Origin: Anaerolineae bacterium
Lineage (GTDB): Bacteria > Chloroflexota > Anaerolineae > 4572-78 > J111
Direction: 5' to 3'
DNA: 30,043 bases
Assembly (NCBI GenBank): GCA_023151115.1
Contig: JAKLJP010000067.1
Location: forward strand, 1 to 30,043
Positions 13,850-22,056 of this stretch are shown here, piece after piece. Under the pieces are notes generated by a model. That model made no database searches. It was not told the DNA's origin and saw only the letters and a list, made by a program, of their open reading frames with translations. Positions within the stretch are counted from its first letter, which is position 1. Every line of letters starts with the position of its first letter. Made by a program: the position numbers and the translations under genes.

Positions 13850-16752
13850 AATCCGGGTTCGTCCGTGCCGGGTGTGCCGTGCAGGGTAACGCTGGCCCGC
13901 CAATTTTGCGGGCTGTTAGGGTCACCCTGAGGATCAGCAATCACCAGCGAGTCGCCCCGGCCATCAGGGCTGAGCGGCCAACTGTTCTCGTCGTCATAGC
14001 TAAAGGATAAGACCACCTCGCCGGCCCCATCCCGCAGGGTGATTTTTTCGCCCTGGTTGGATAATTTACCCTGGTACACGCCGCCGACCTTCACCCCCGG
14101 ATACTGCCCGGCAAAGGCAGCCGCGTTGTGGACCAGCACAATCAGCTCGCCAGGAGCGAGGGGGGTCTGGGCCGGCGGAAAGGTGAAGCTGATCCCTTCG
14201 TCAAAAGTCAGTCCGGCCAGACTCAATTCTCCCTCGCCGATATTTTTTAGTTCGATAAACTCGTAATTACTTCCCTCGACCGGGTTGTACATGATCTCGG
14301 TGATGGCCAGTTTGCTTTTTTGCTCGACCGGCTCGAAAGTGGCTTCGGCGAGAGCGCTCCAGACACCCTTGTCAAATAACCTGGCCTTGACCTGAGTCGT
14401 CGTGCTCAGCAGCCGTGGCTCCTGATAAACAACTGCCTGAGGCGCAACGGCTCCCGTTACCGGCTGGCGGGGGTCGGAGCCGTCGGTGGTGTAGTAGATA
14501 GTTGGCGGCTGGCCCTGCCCCAACCCCTCCCTAACAGGGAGGGGAGCAGAGAGGACAAGCGCAAACCCTTTTTCAACCTGCCCTCCTGGCTGGTTAAACA
14601 GCGGCGGATCGAGGTCCGGGTAGTAACCCAACCGGCGCAATTGGGCGATCAGTTTGGCCCCGTTGCCCTCCATCTGGGCCAGCACAGCCGCATTGGCCTT
14701 GCGCCAATCCTCCGGTGTAATCGGCTGGTCATAGCGGGCATCGCCCCACCGGGCCGACTCGGCCACAATGGCCGGTTCAACCAACCGGGCCAATGCCTCC
14801 CAACGAGCCTGGGCGTTGGCGTCGGTCAGCGCACCGCCGTTAAAAAGGTGCTTGTAAACCCGGTCGGCCAATTCGATTTTGAAATCATTGTTTTGGATCA
14901 GGGCTTCAAAGATTGGCTTGATAGTATTGGTCAGCCCCACCGCATTGGTCTGGCCGACATGCACTTTGGCCCCCTCCACCCAAGTCAACTCGCCATCCCA
15001 AACCAGGAAACGGACCTGGCCGGTGGGGTTGTGGACCCCGGCGTACCAGTTGTTCTGCGGCCAATCGGTATTGCCGGCGTACCACTCCAAAATCAGGTAG
15101 TCGCAAAATTGGGGTATGTCCAGATAAGAGCGAAGATGAGCATATTTCTCCGGGGCGGCCAGTCCCCCGGCCTTGACCCACTCGAGCATTTCGGTAAAGC
15201 GATCGCTGGCCCCGGAAACCGTACCGCTGTGATTGACCACATACCATTCCTCTTTTTCACCGCCATAATAGGCGCCCAGAAAGGACTCATCCGGCCTTTC
15301 AATCACATTGTACAGGCCCCAATACAAGCCATTCAAATAGAGATGGACAAACATGCCATGCGAGCCAACGCCGGACATGGCAATTTGCGAGGCTCGCAGC
15401 CATTCATCGTGGGTGTAGGTGGTCAACCGCTGGTCGCCGGTATCGGGATGACCGGCAAAGCTGCGATCCGAACCGGCCCGCAGAATCAGGGTATCAAAGG
15501 TCTCGATAGGCGAGCCGGCAAACAGGGGATACTCCAACTTGCCGGCGCCATATTTATCTCTAAAAAAAAGCCTAAAGGAATGTTTGGGCATAAATTCCCA
15601 CCGGCCGGCCCCGCCCTGGATGCGAATACCGGCGTTGATTTGAAAACCCGGCCCGGCCCCGCTGGGGTCAATCAATTCCACCGAAACCGGCTCTTCCCAA
15701 TTCAAGCCGCGCTCACGCGGGTTGGCGTAAATTTTGAACCCCTTGACGCCCGTGACGATGGATAAGGTGGGAATAGCTTTTAACCCCGCTTTGACGCTAG
15801 GGCCATAGCGGGGATCATTGACGATAGCCGGGTCCATCTCGTAATCGGCCTGGACCAACTCGCCGCTTTTGTAGCCCAGGAAATCAACCGTATGCCGGCC
15901 CCAGGTGTCGGGAAAACCGGGCGGTTTGGCCGGCTGGGCCAGCACGTTATCCAAAAAAATATAGCTTTGAGTGTTAACCGGCCCAGGCAAAAATCCCGGC
16001 CTCAAGGCGACCGCCCGCACAAAGGTGGTCTGGCTGATCCGCAGCGGCTGCTGATAAAGCTGGCCGTAGCTCTCATTCGGAACGCTGCCATCGGTGGTGT
16101 AACGAATTGTCGCTTCGGGGCTGTCGGCGCTCAATTCCAGCGTAAACGGCTGGTCATAAAAGCCGTGGGGCACGTTGAACTGCACCGGCGCAGCCGTACC
16201 GGCATAGGCCAGGGTGGGATCATTGGGGCCGCCGGGGGTGGGATGGGCCAGAAAATTAAAGGTTAGCTCGTTGCCCACGCGCCCGTAGGAAACATCGCTC
16301 AACTGCTCCGGGTAGCCGGGTGCAACCGAGTCCATCACCTTTTCTTCCAATATATTGTAAAGTCCTAAAAACTCGCCGGCGCGGTTGAGCTTAAAATTGG
16401 TATGGAGTTGACCGCTCTGGCGATCTTTGCCGGAAGCAAAGACTAGCAAATACTGCCCGCTGCCCAGGCTCAAATCGGGGAAGGGCCACTTTTCAAGCTG
16501 CTGAGAATCGTCAGTTAGCGACCAGCCGGAGAGGTTGACCGGCTGGCTGCCGCGATTGTAAATCTCGATCCAATCGGAAAAATCACCGTCCTCGTCGGTC
16601 AGGCCGGCGCCGTTAACCGCCATAAACTCGCTGATGATCAGATCGCTGGCCGCTTCACCCTGACGTTTAGAAAAAATTTGGTTTGCGCCCAGGATCAAAA
16701 TCACCAGGAGCACAAACCAAAAAAATACTTTACGAAATCTATGAGTAGACAT
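13846..16752 (-). CDS. Exported CotH kinase-family protein with lamin-tail and chitobiase-C-like domains
   Basis: The 968-residue protein has an N-terminal membrane/signal segment (VFFWFVLLVILILGA). A lamin-tail domain follows (~37-150; SEFMA...DWIEIYNRG...LSGWSLTDD), then a chitobiase/hexosaminidase-C-like beta domain (~190-265; ATIRYTTDGSVP), the CotH core (~330-690) with IRIQGGAGRW, PKHSFRLFFRDKYG, LILRAGSDRS and FLVWDGELTW, a second TIYYTTDGSDP domain (~735-800), and a second lamin-tail domain (~815-945). CotH proteins are atypical protein kinases; this one would act on the outer side of the membrane or on the cell surface. It is the first gene of a CotH-VTC-DUF4956 set. The second beta domain carries a ~12-residue insertion encoded by a G/C-rich palindrome. 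I see no strong ribosome site at ATG 16752. Confidence 0.85.
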   Translation of the reverse strand: MSTHRFRKVFFWFVLLVILILGANQIFSKRQGEAASDLIISEFMAVNGAGLTDEDGDFSDWIEIYNRGSQPVNLSGWSLTDDSQQLEKWPFPDLSLGSGQYLLVFASGKDRQSGQLHTNFKLNRAGEFLGLYNILEEKVMDSVAPGYPEQLSDVSYGRVGNELTFNFLAHPTPGGPNDPTLAYAGTAAPVQFNVPHGFYDQPFTLELSADSPEATIRYTTDGSVPNESYGQLYQQPLRISQTTFVRAVALRPGFLPGPVNTQSYIFLDNVLAQPAKPPGFPDTWGRHTVDFLGYKSGELVQADYEMDPAIVNDPRYGPSVKAGLKAIPTLSIVTGVKGFKIYANPRERGLNWEEPVSVELIDPSGAGPGFQINAGIRIQGGAGRWEFMPKHSFRLFFRDKYGAGKLEYPLFAGSPIETFDTLILRAGSDRSFAGHPDTGDQRLTTYTHDEWLRASQIAMSGVGSHGMFVHLYLNGLYWGLYNVIERPDESFLGAYYGGEKEEWYVVNHSGTVSGASDRFTEMLEWVKAGGLAAPEKYAHLRSYLDIPQFCDYLILEWYAGNTDWPQNNWYAGVHNPTGQVRFLVWDGELTWVEGAKVHVGQTNAVGLTNTIKPIFEALIQNNDFKIELADRVYKHLFNGGALTDANAQARWEALARLVEPAIVAESARWGDARYDQPITPEDWRKANAAVLAQMEGNGAKLIAQLRRLGYYPDLDPPLFNQPGGQVEKGFALVLSAPLPVREGLGQGQPPTIYYTTDGSDPRQPVTGAVAPQAVVYQEPRLLSTTTQVKARLFDKGVWSALAEATFEPVEQKSKLAITEIMYNPVEGSNYEFIELKNIGEGELSLAGLTFDEGISFTFPPAQTPLAPGELIVLVHNAAAFAGQYPGVKVGGVYQGKLSNQGEKITLRDGAGEVVLSFSYDDENSWPLSPDGRGDSLVIADPQGDPNSPQNWRASVTLHGTPGTDEPGL
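14524..14544. repeat. Intragenic G/C-rich palindrome in the CotH gene
   Basis: CCCCTCCCT, 3-nt loop, AGGGAGGGG, perfectly paired. It encodes the PLPVREGLGQ stretch just before the second IYYTTDG strand, which looks like an in-frame insertion of a short palindromic repeat. Confidence 0.6.
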
Positions 16753-16780
16753 AATTGCGAAATTGAATCAACCAGAAATC

Positions 16781-16845
16781 AAGGGAACTAAGGGAACTGA
16801 GGGAACTTATAGGATTTTAGTTCCTTTAGTTCCCTCAGTTCCCTT
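16781..16845. repeat. Hairpin built from a 9-bp tandem word
   Basis: Three tandem 9-mers of AAGGGAACT type (16781-16807) are mirrored by three reverse complements (16819-16845) across an 11-nt loop, giving 27-bp arms with a few mismatches. It lies between the divergent CotH and fni genes. Confidence 0.7.
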
Positions 16846-16899
16846 CTTCATAGGCCGCATTATAGTGGCGAGTCCGCCAGATAGCAAGCCTTCAAGCGT

Positions 16900-16928
16900 T
16901 TGACATGGGGTTAACTCACTGGTAAACT
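16900..16928 (+). promoter_or_regulatory. Sigma70-type promoter of fni
   Basis: Perfect TTGACA (16900-16905), a 17-bp spacer and TAAACT (16923-16928). Predicted start near 16935, about 26 nt before ATG 16961. Confidence 0.7.
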
Positions 16929-16960
16929 GCTCACTTCAACTTATTTTAACGGTCAAACTC

Positions 16961-17986
16961 ATGCACGAACAAAGAAAATCGGATCATATCCGCATCAATC
17001 TGGAAGAAGATGTTAACTTTCGCCAGATCACCACCGGATTGGAAAATTATCACTTTTTGCACCAGGCGCTGCCGGAAATTGACCTGGCCCAGATTGATAC
17101 CTCGGTCTCGTTTCTGGGCAAAACCCTCCAAGCGCCGCTGTTAATTTCTTCGATGACTGGCGGCACCGAGCAGGCCCACCGGATCAACCTCACCCTGGCC
17201 GAGGCCGCCGAGAAGTGCGGCATTGCGATGGGCCTGGGGTCACAGCGGGCCGCCCTTGAAAATGGGGACCTGGCCCCCAGCTTTCAAGTCCGTTCCGTCG
17301 CCCCAACCGCTATGCTGCTGGCAAATTTGGGCGCGGTGCAGCTCAATTATGGCTACACCGCCGATCACTGCCGCCGGGCCGTAGAAATGATCGAGGCGGA
17401 TGCGCTGATTTTGCACTTCAACGCCTTGCAAGAGGCGGTTCAGCCCGAAGGCAATACCAATTTTAGCGGCTTGTTGAGCAAAGTAGAAACAGTTTGCCGG
17501 GCGCTGGAAATTCCGGTAATTGCCAAAGAAGTCGGCTGGGGTTTTGCCGAAGATACCGTGCGCCGGCTGGCCCAGGCGGGGGTCGCAGCTATTGACGTGG
17601 CCGGTTCCGGCGGCACCAGTTGGACCCAGGTAGAAATGTACCGGGCCAAATCGGAGGTTCGGCGGCGCGTGGCCGCCACCTTCGTGGATTGGGGTATCCC
17701 CACCAGTGAGGCCATCCTGGCAGCCAAACGAGCCGGGAACGGCCTGCCGATTATCGCCAGCGGCGGGCTGCGTAACGGGCTGGATATGGCCAAGTGTATT
17801 GCTTTGGGCGCGAGCGTCGCCGGCATGGCCGGCCCTTTTCTCAAAGCAGCGGTCAACTCCTTGCAGGCCGTGCTGGACGAAATCGAGATTGCCGCTACCG
17901 AACTGCGCATCGCCATGTTTGGCATTGGGGTGGATTCGATTGCCGGTTTGCAGGAGACAGAACGGTTGATCAAGCGGGTTGATTGA
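16961..17986 (+). CDS. fni: Type 2 isopentenyl-diphosphate delta-isomerase
   Basis: The 341-residue protein matches the FMN-dependent type 2 IPP isomerase, which interconverts isopentenyl and dimethylallyl diphosphate in cytosolic isoprenoid synthesis. Family motifs in order: RKSDHI near 5-10, LLISSMTGGT near 60-69, GIAMGLGSQRAALE near 87-100, LHFNALQEAVQPEGNTNFSG near 150-169 (substrate and Mg2+ site), VIAKEVGWGF near 186-195, AAIDVAGSGGTSW near 210-222 (phosphate-binding loop), and a C-terminal GGLRNGLDMAKCIALGA flavin-phosphate loop. Length is normal for the family. It is transcribed alone from its own promoter and converges on cofC with a 5-bp gap. The ribosome site before ATG 16961 is weak. 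Confidence 0.93.
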   Translation: MHEQRKSDHIRINLEEDVNFRQITTGLENYHFLHQALPEIDLAQIDTSVSFLGKTLQAPLLISSMTGGTEQAHRINLTLAEAAEKCGIAMGLGSQRAALENGDLAPSFQVRSVAPTAMLLANLGAVQLNYGYTADHCRRAVEMIEADALILHFNALQEAVQPEGNTNFSGLLSKVETVCRALEIPVIAKEVGWGFAEDTVRRLAQAGVAAIDVAGSGGTSWTQVEMYRAKSEVRRRVAATFVDWGIPTSEAILAAKRAGNGLPIIASGGLRNGLDMAKCIALGASVAGMAGPFLKAAVNSLQAVLDEIEIAATELRIAMFGIGVDSIAGLQETERLIKRVD

Positions 17987-17991
17987 TTACT

Positions 17992-18600
17992 TCAACCACA
18001 TCGAGCAGTGTCAAAATCTTCGCAAGAGCGGCGCTGCCAAATTCGTAAATCCTCCGGCAAATCCAAATCCAGACCTACGGTTGGCGAGTGGTACAAGATC
18101 GGCTCAACACCGGCGACCCGCGCGGCTTGTTGGTGCTTTTCAAAACTTTCTGGTCCAAAGGCAAATTCAACCAACCCTGGTGGGCGTAACAGCAGGGCGT
18201 TGGTGCCATCGAGTCGCTGGCTGGGCGCGATAACCACTGCCGGCGAGCGCTGCCCCAACCTCACCATCTCGGCCAGGTCCGAGGGTTGCAGCAGCGGCAG
18301 ATCGCCCGGCACTACCAGCACAGCCTCTCTCCCTTGAGCTGCAACCCAATCGGCAGCCTGTCGCAAGGCTTGATTCAAATCGTGACCCGCTTCAACCAGC
18401 GCCCAGGCCCCGGCCTCTTTGGCCAGCTTACGCACCCCCGCATCCCGCGAGACCACCACCACCTCGCCCACCTGCCGGGCCAGCCCGATGGTTCGCTGCA
18501 ACAGGCTGCGACTCAAATCAGCACGTTCGGCCGCCGGCAAAACTCCCGCGAGCCGCGTTTTTGCCTCGCCGAACGGTTTGGCCGGAATGATAACAAACAT
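17992..18600 (-). CDS. cofC: CofC/FbiD-type nucleotidyltransferase of coenzyme F420 synthesis
   Basis: The 202-residue protein has the MobA-like fold of CofC/FbiD, which transfers GMP to 2-phospho-L-lactate or phosphoenolpyruvate at the start of F420 side-chain assembly. Motifs: VIIPAKPFGEAKTRL at the N-terminus (nucleotide-binding loop), VVVSRDAGV near 50-58, VLVVPGDLPLLQPSDL near 95-110 (metal-binding Asp), the RLDGTNALLLRPP segment near 125-140 (guanine/acceptor site), FEKHQQAAR and a terminal TVGLDLDLPEDL. ATG 18600 opens directly on the conserved VIIPAK strand. The frame stays open upstream to 18735 only because it runs through the palindromic repeat at 18626, so the longer form is not credible. 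No other F420 genes are in the window. Which acceptor is used cannot be read from the sequence. Confidence 0.85.
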   Translation of the reverse strand: MFVIIPAKPFGEAKTRLAGVLPAAERADLSRSLLQRTIGLARQVGEVVVVSRDAGVRKLAKEAGAWALVEAGHDLNQALRQAADWVAAQGREAVLVVPGDLPLLQPSDLAEMVRLGQRSPAVVIAPSQRLDGTNALLLRPPGLVEFAFGPESFEKHQQAARVAGVEPILYHSPTVGLDLDLPEDLRIWQRRSCEDFDTARCG

Positions 18601-18625
18601 ATCGTTATCGTAATTACTCAGCCAC

Positions 18626-18728
18626 GTCATTTCGACCGCAGGGAGAAATCCCCGACACCTTACTTTCATAGGTTGTGCCTTGAAGATTTCTCGACCTTCG
18701 GTCTCGAAATGACATAAGCCTGAGCAGT
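18626..18728. repeat. Palindromic interspersed repeat, GTCATTTCGA family, copy A
   Basis: The element runs from GTCATTTCGA to TCGAAATGAC (18626-18713) and shares homology with copy B for about 15 bp beyond. Inner segments GGGAGAAATCC and GATTTCTCGACC pair imperfectly. It is about 90 bp, non-coding and MITE- or REP-like. Confidence 0.8.
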
Positions 18729-18746
18729 GACTCACTATCTATCATT

Positions 18747-19844
18747 TTACTGAGGCTCTTGCTCAAAAATCTCCAAAACCGGCTGTCCATCCCAACTCTT
18801 GGGGATAGGCAGGCCAAAAGCCGTCAATGCGGTGGCGGCGGTATCGTAAGTGATGATCTCACTTTGCAAAATTTTGCCGGCGGGCACGCCCGGCCCAACC
18901 GCCAGCCAGGGAACGGTCATATCGGCGGGGGAGTCGCTGCCGTGTTTGACCCCGCTGCCGCCGTGATCGGCGGTAATAATCAGCAGGGTTTGCTCAAGAT
19001 AGCCCTCTGTTTCGAGGGCGCTCACCACCTCGCCGATTAAACGGTCCGTTAGGCTTACTGCCAACAACTGCCCCAGCGACATCCAGCCCAGCGCGTGCCC
19101 GGCCGAGTCCACGTCGGGCAAGTGAATAAACAACAGCGCCGGCATATCGCTTTGGATCACCGCCAACGCTTCGTTGACCACCTGGCGGTCGGTAAAACCG
19201 GCATAAATGTAATTATCCACCGAACCCGGCAAAACCAGATGCTCCAACTTGGGTTTGCCCACTACCATCGTCGTGCTCAAACCGGCCTCATGAACTACGC
19301 TAAAAAGCGTCGGGCCTTGCACTTTGCCCAATTTCGGGTCGTCAGAGTTCCAGAAAATGCCGTGTTTCTCCGGCGACATCCCACTCACCATCGAGGCATG
19401 ATTCACCAGGGTGACGCTGGGCAGGACCGTCTGGGCGGCGGGCTGGTACGTGCCCTGGGCGCGCAGCGCGTCGAGTGTGGGAGTATCGGCCTCTTCCAGA
19501 GCATCAGGCCGCAACCCATCAATGCTAATGATGACGACATGACTGATGGGGCAGGGACACCCGGTTGTTGCCGGGGTGGGTATGGGGGTCAAGGTGGGCG
19601 AAGTGGGAACGGTTGCCGTTAGCGCCGGGGTGGCGGCCAGGGTTGGTGAAGGCTTTGGTTTGGTGAGAGTGGCTGTAGCTGGGGGCAGGTCAGTTATGGC
19701 AGCTGTTGATGAGGCTACAGGCCCGGTCGGGGGCAGGGTGGAAGGCAGCGGCGCGCCGGCTGCCCCGCCGGCACAGCCGGTCAACAACAGGATCAAAACC
19801 AACAGCGCAATACTGAAAAAAGTCTGACTTTTGCGGTAATTCAT
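18747..19844 (-). CDS. Lipoprotein alkaline phosphatase-superfamily phosphodiesterase
   Basis: The 365-residue protein starts with a lipoprotein signal (LLLTGC, Cys24), then a Pro/Thr-rich linker to ~95, so the enzyme is tethered outside the membrane. The catalytic domain is of the type I phosphodiesterase/nucleotide pyrophosphatase kind: VVIISIDGLRPDAL (metal ligand D109), LPSVTLVNHASMVSG with T145 as the likely nucleophile, HLPDVDSAGHALG (second metal site), and IITADHGGSGVKHGSD (last Asp/His ligands). Family members cleave phosphodiester or phosphomonoester bonds; the substrate cannot be read here. The domain is compact (~265 residues) and has the terminal PIPKSWDG segment common in this group. 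ATG 19844 has no obvious ribosome site, and a TACAAT at about -15 suggests a very short leader. Confidence 0.85.
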   Translation of the reverse strand: MNYRKSQTFFSIALLVLILLLTGCAGGAAGAPLPSTLPPTGPVASSTAAITDLPPATATLTKPKPSPTLAATPALTATVPTSPTLTPIPTPATTGCPCPISHVVIISIDGLRPDALEEADTPTLDALRAQGTYQPAAQTVLPSVTLVNHASMVSGMSPEKHGIFWNSDDPKLGKVQGPTLFSVVHEAGLSTTMVVGKPKLEHLVLPGSVDNYIYAGFTDRQVVNEALAVIQSDMPALLFIHLPDVDSAGHALGWMSLGQLLAVSLTDRLIGEVVSALETEGYLEQTLLIITADHGGSGVKHGSDSPADMTVPWLAVGPGVPAGKILQSEIITYDTAATALTAFGLPIPKSWDGQPVLEIFEQEPQ

Positions 19845-19875
19845 AGGGCGTCATTGTAATCTGAAATCGAGGGCA

Positions 19876-19916
19876 AAACAAAATGAGGAGACTTTCTTAT
19901 TGGGGAAGTCTCCTCA
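19876..19916 (-). terminator. Intrinsic terminator downstream of the FHA-kinase gene
   Basis: Perfect 11-bp arms (TGAGGAGACTT / AAGTCTCCTCA) around an 11-nt loop. On the minus strand the stem is followed by TTTTGTTTTG. It lies about 80 bp after the kinase stop and before the phosphatase gene. Confidence 0.7.
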
Positions 19917-19919
19917 AAA

Positions 19920-19967
19920 CGTCTTGCGTCTTGCGTGTTCCGTTTATGTTACGTAAGACGCAAGACG
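19920..19967. repeat. Hairpin built from a 7-bp tandem word
   Basis: CGTCTTGCGTCTTGCGT (17 bp) is mirrored by ACGTAAGACGCAAGACG with one mismatch across a 14-nt loop. Each arm is a tandem of a GTCTTGC word. It lies next to the terminator at 19876-19916. Confidence 0.7.
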
Positions 19968-19994
19968 GGTCGAATAATTGCTTTCCTGGAACTA

Positions 19995-21269
19995 TTATTT
20001 AGAAATATCCGCGTGAAATTCCAACTCGATCTGGCCCACGCGAATCACGTCGCCGTTCTTGATTTTTTTCTTTTGGTGGGGAGCGACTTTAGCGCCGTTG
20101 ATAAAGGTGCCGTTGGTGCTGCCCAAATCTTCCAACGACCAGTCATCGCCTTGACGCACCAATTTGCTGTGCAGGCGGGAAACACCGGCCTGACTGCCGC
20201 CGTACGGCCCCAAATCAATATCAGGTTTAGAATCTTTGTGGGTGCGGCCAATAATCAGTTCGGTGCGGCCGGCGGTTGAAATTTCCTTACCGCTGGCCGG
20301 AAGTTTAAGCCGAACCTTGACCTCTTGCAGGCTGTTTATTTCATCCGTATCAATGAGGCTGGTGGTCTCTTCTTTTTTGGGCCGCTGCCGCGAGGGGGGC
20401 GGTTGGGTAGAAAAAGAGCCGCTGAGTTCATAGCGCGCTTCGAGTAAAGCCTGAGAAAACTCTTCCATCGTCTGGTAGCGGTCGCCGGGTTCTTGGGCCA
20501 AAGCTTTATCGAGGATAGGCACAAACACCGGCGACACTTTGGGATTGGCCTTGAGCAGCGGGATGGGCGGGTCGGTCAGGCGGGCCATTAAGAAATCAAA
20601 GGGGGTTTGGCCCTGAAAGGGCAGCTTGCCGGTCAAAAGATGATAGAGCACAATGCCCAGCGAGTAAATATCGGCCCGGCTGTCAATGGCGGTGCTTTCC
20701 TGAATTTGCTCCGGGGCGGCGTAGGCCATTGTGCCCAAAACCTGGCCGGGCATGGTCAGGTTGGGTGTGGTTGAGTGCTGCATTTTAGCCAGGCCAAAGT
20801 CGGCCAGCAGCGGCACATCCTCGCGCAGCATCAAGATATTGGCCGGTTTGATATCGCGGTGAATAACGCCCTGCTTGTGGGCAAAGGCCAGCGCTTTTGA
20901 AACCGGAATAATGATGGTGAGGGCCTCTTCCCAGGAAAATGGCTCGTTGGGCTTCATCATTTTCTCCAGCGAACCTTTGGGGACAAACTCCATAATAATA
21001 TAGGCCCACCCGCCATCCCTATCCTCGCCGTAACCGTAAATGGTCAGAATGTTGGGGTGGCGTAGGGCTGCAATGGCCTGCGCTTCCTGTCGAAAGCGGG
21101 CCAGCATCTTTTCCTCGTTATCACCGGAGGCCATAATTGGCAAAACTTTGATGGCAACCCAGCGTGACAGCTTCTCATCAAAAGCTTTATAAATACTGGC
21201 CATGCCCCCGGCGCCGACCAATTCCTTTAATTCATATCCGCCGAAGGAGCGACCAATCAGGTCTTCCAT
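19995..21269 (-). CDS. Cytosolic Ser/Thr protein kinase with C-terminal FHA domain
   Basis: The 424-residue protein has a complete Hanks-type kinase domain: glycine loop LVGAGGMASIYKA near 18-30, VAIK with K41, catalytic loop IHRDIKPAN with D139, DFGLA with D157, and APEQ near 185-188. After a ~50-residue linker comes an FHA domain (~325-420) with ELIIGRTHKDSKPDIDL, GVSRLHSKL and LGSTNGTFING, which has the Arg, Ser and Asn residues of a phospho-threonine pocket. There is no transmembrane segment or extracellular sensor, unlike PknB-type kinases, so activation may come from FHA binding of a phosphorylated partner. ATG 21269 follows AGAGGA by about 7 nt; the GTG at 21284 would put that ribosome site inside the gene. 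It has its own promoter and a downstream terminator. Confidence 0.92.
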   Translation of the reverse strand: MEDLIGRSFGGYELKELVGAGGMASIYKAFDEKLSRWVAIKVLPIMASGDNEEKMLARFRQEAQAIAALRHPNILTIYGYGEDRDGGWAYIIMEFVPKGSLEKMMKPNEPFSWEEALTIIIPVSKALAFAHKQGVIHRDIKPANILMLREDVPLLADFGLAKMQHSTTPNLTMPGQVLGTMAYAAPEQIQESTAIDSRADIYSLGIVLYHLLTGKLPFQGQTPFDFLMARLTDPPIPLLKANPKVSPVFVPILDKALAQEPGDRYQTMEEFSQALLEARYELSGSFSTQPPPSRQRPKKEETTSLIDTDEINSLQEVKVRLKLPASGKEISTAGRTELIIGRTHKDSKPDIDLGPYGGSQAGVSRLHSKLVRQGDDWSLEDLGSTNGTFINGAKVAPHQKKKIKNGDVIRVGQIELEFHADISK

Positions 21270-21309
21270 AACTTTTCCTCTCACAACCTCAGTTGTATTC
21301 CACCCTATT

Positions 21310-21338
21310 ATTATAACATAGCTGGAAGCTCAGTTCAA
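21310..21338 (-). promoter_or_regulatory. Sigma70-type promoter of the FHA-kinase gene
   Basis: On the minus strand TTGAAC (21338-21333), a 17-bp spacer and a perfect TATAAT (21315-21310). Start near 21303, about 35 nt before ATG 21269. Confidence 0.75.
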
Positions 21339-21360
21339 AAGGAAATTTGTACCGGATGGC

Positions 21361-22056
21361 TTAACGGCCGCGATTGCCGACGGGCCAGGTTTTGAAGAAA
21401 AACCATTCGCCAAAGGCCACGTCGGCCCGGCTGGGCGGAACGCCGAGGTTGGTAATATCGGTGCGTGACAGGGCATAGAGACAGCCGCCCGTAGGATCGT
21501 CGCGCGCTTTGATCACCCGCCGGGCGATATCCATAAATTCCTTGCTGGGCGACAGATCAGGCCGGTAGCCAAAAAAACCGTGCGAAACCACCGCATACGT
21601 GTCGCCATAGCTGGGATGCAGCAGCCGGTTCTTGGCCACCCAACCGACCATATAGGCCGCCTCCTTATCCCCCGGCGACTCGCCCTGCATAATCCGGGCC
21701 AGATCGAGCACCGATAAGGTGGGCACTCGGAACGGCAGGGGCAAGCCCGGCAGCGAGGTGGCTCGTGGAGTATAAATACGGGTGGGGGCCTCCCCGTTAA
21801 AGGCCAGGGTTGAGGTAGCCGTAGGGATAATTTGACGGGTGGGGCTGGGCGTCCAGGTGGGGGGCAGCACAAAACCGCGTGTAGCCGCCATTTCGACAAT
21901 GATTGGGGCCAGGGCGATGGGCACGGGCCGTTTGGTCAACAGCGGTAAAAAAAGGAAGGCGATGATCCAGATAAAAACAATGAAGCCAAAGAGGCCCAGA
22001 AACAGAAATACCCCTTCAGGGGTTAATTTTTTAGGCCGTTTCGGAGTGTAACCCAT
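21361..22056 (-). CDS. Membrane-anchored SleB/cell-wall-hydrolase-like protein
   Basis: The 231-residue protein has a short basic N-terminus, one membrane segment (~14-40), a Pro/Thr-rich spacer to ~110, and a C-terminal domain. That domain opens LDLARIMQGESPGDKEAAYM and continues VGWVAKNRLLHPSYG, resembling the 'LAR.I..E..GE...G..AV..V..NR' helix pair of SleB-type (hydrolase_2) peptidoglycan hydrolases. The Glu of QGES is in the position of the catalytic Glu. The remaining ~80 residues, with a GCLYALSRTDI segment and two aromatic patches, fit a small lysozyme-like fold only loosely. Its ATG (22056) directly follows the TGA of the VOC gene with no gap, and GGGGGTGA lies 8 nt ahead, so the two are translationally coupled. 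An extracytoplasmic wall-related role is likely, but the activity is not certain. Confidence 0.6.
   Translation of the reverse strand: MGYTPKRPKKLTPEGVFLFLGLFGFIVFIWIIAFLFLPLLTKRPVPIALAPIIVEMAATRGFVLPPTWTPSPTRQIIPTATSTLAFNGEAPTRIYTPRATSLPGLPLPFRVPTLSVLDLARIMQGESPGDKEAAYMVGWVAKNRLLHPSYGDTYAVVSHGFFGYRPDLSPSKEFMDIARRVIKARDDPTGGCLYALSRTDITNLGVPPSRADVAFGEWFFFKTWPVGNRGR

Noticed and set aside
14641..15765. A 374-codon open frame on the plus strand
   Set aside because: Antisense to the CotH core, whose motifs are unmistakable; no ribosome site or recognisable domain.
18601..18735. Longer N-terminus for the cofC product
   Set aside because: The extra residues are encoded by the palindromic repeat at 18626, and the conserved protein begins at ATG 18600.
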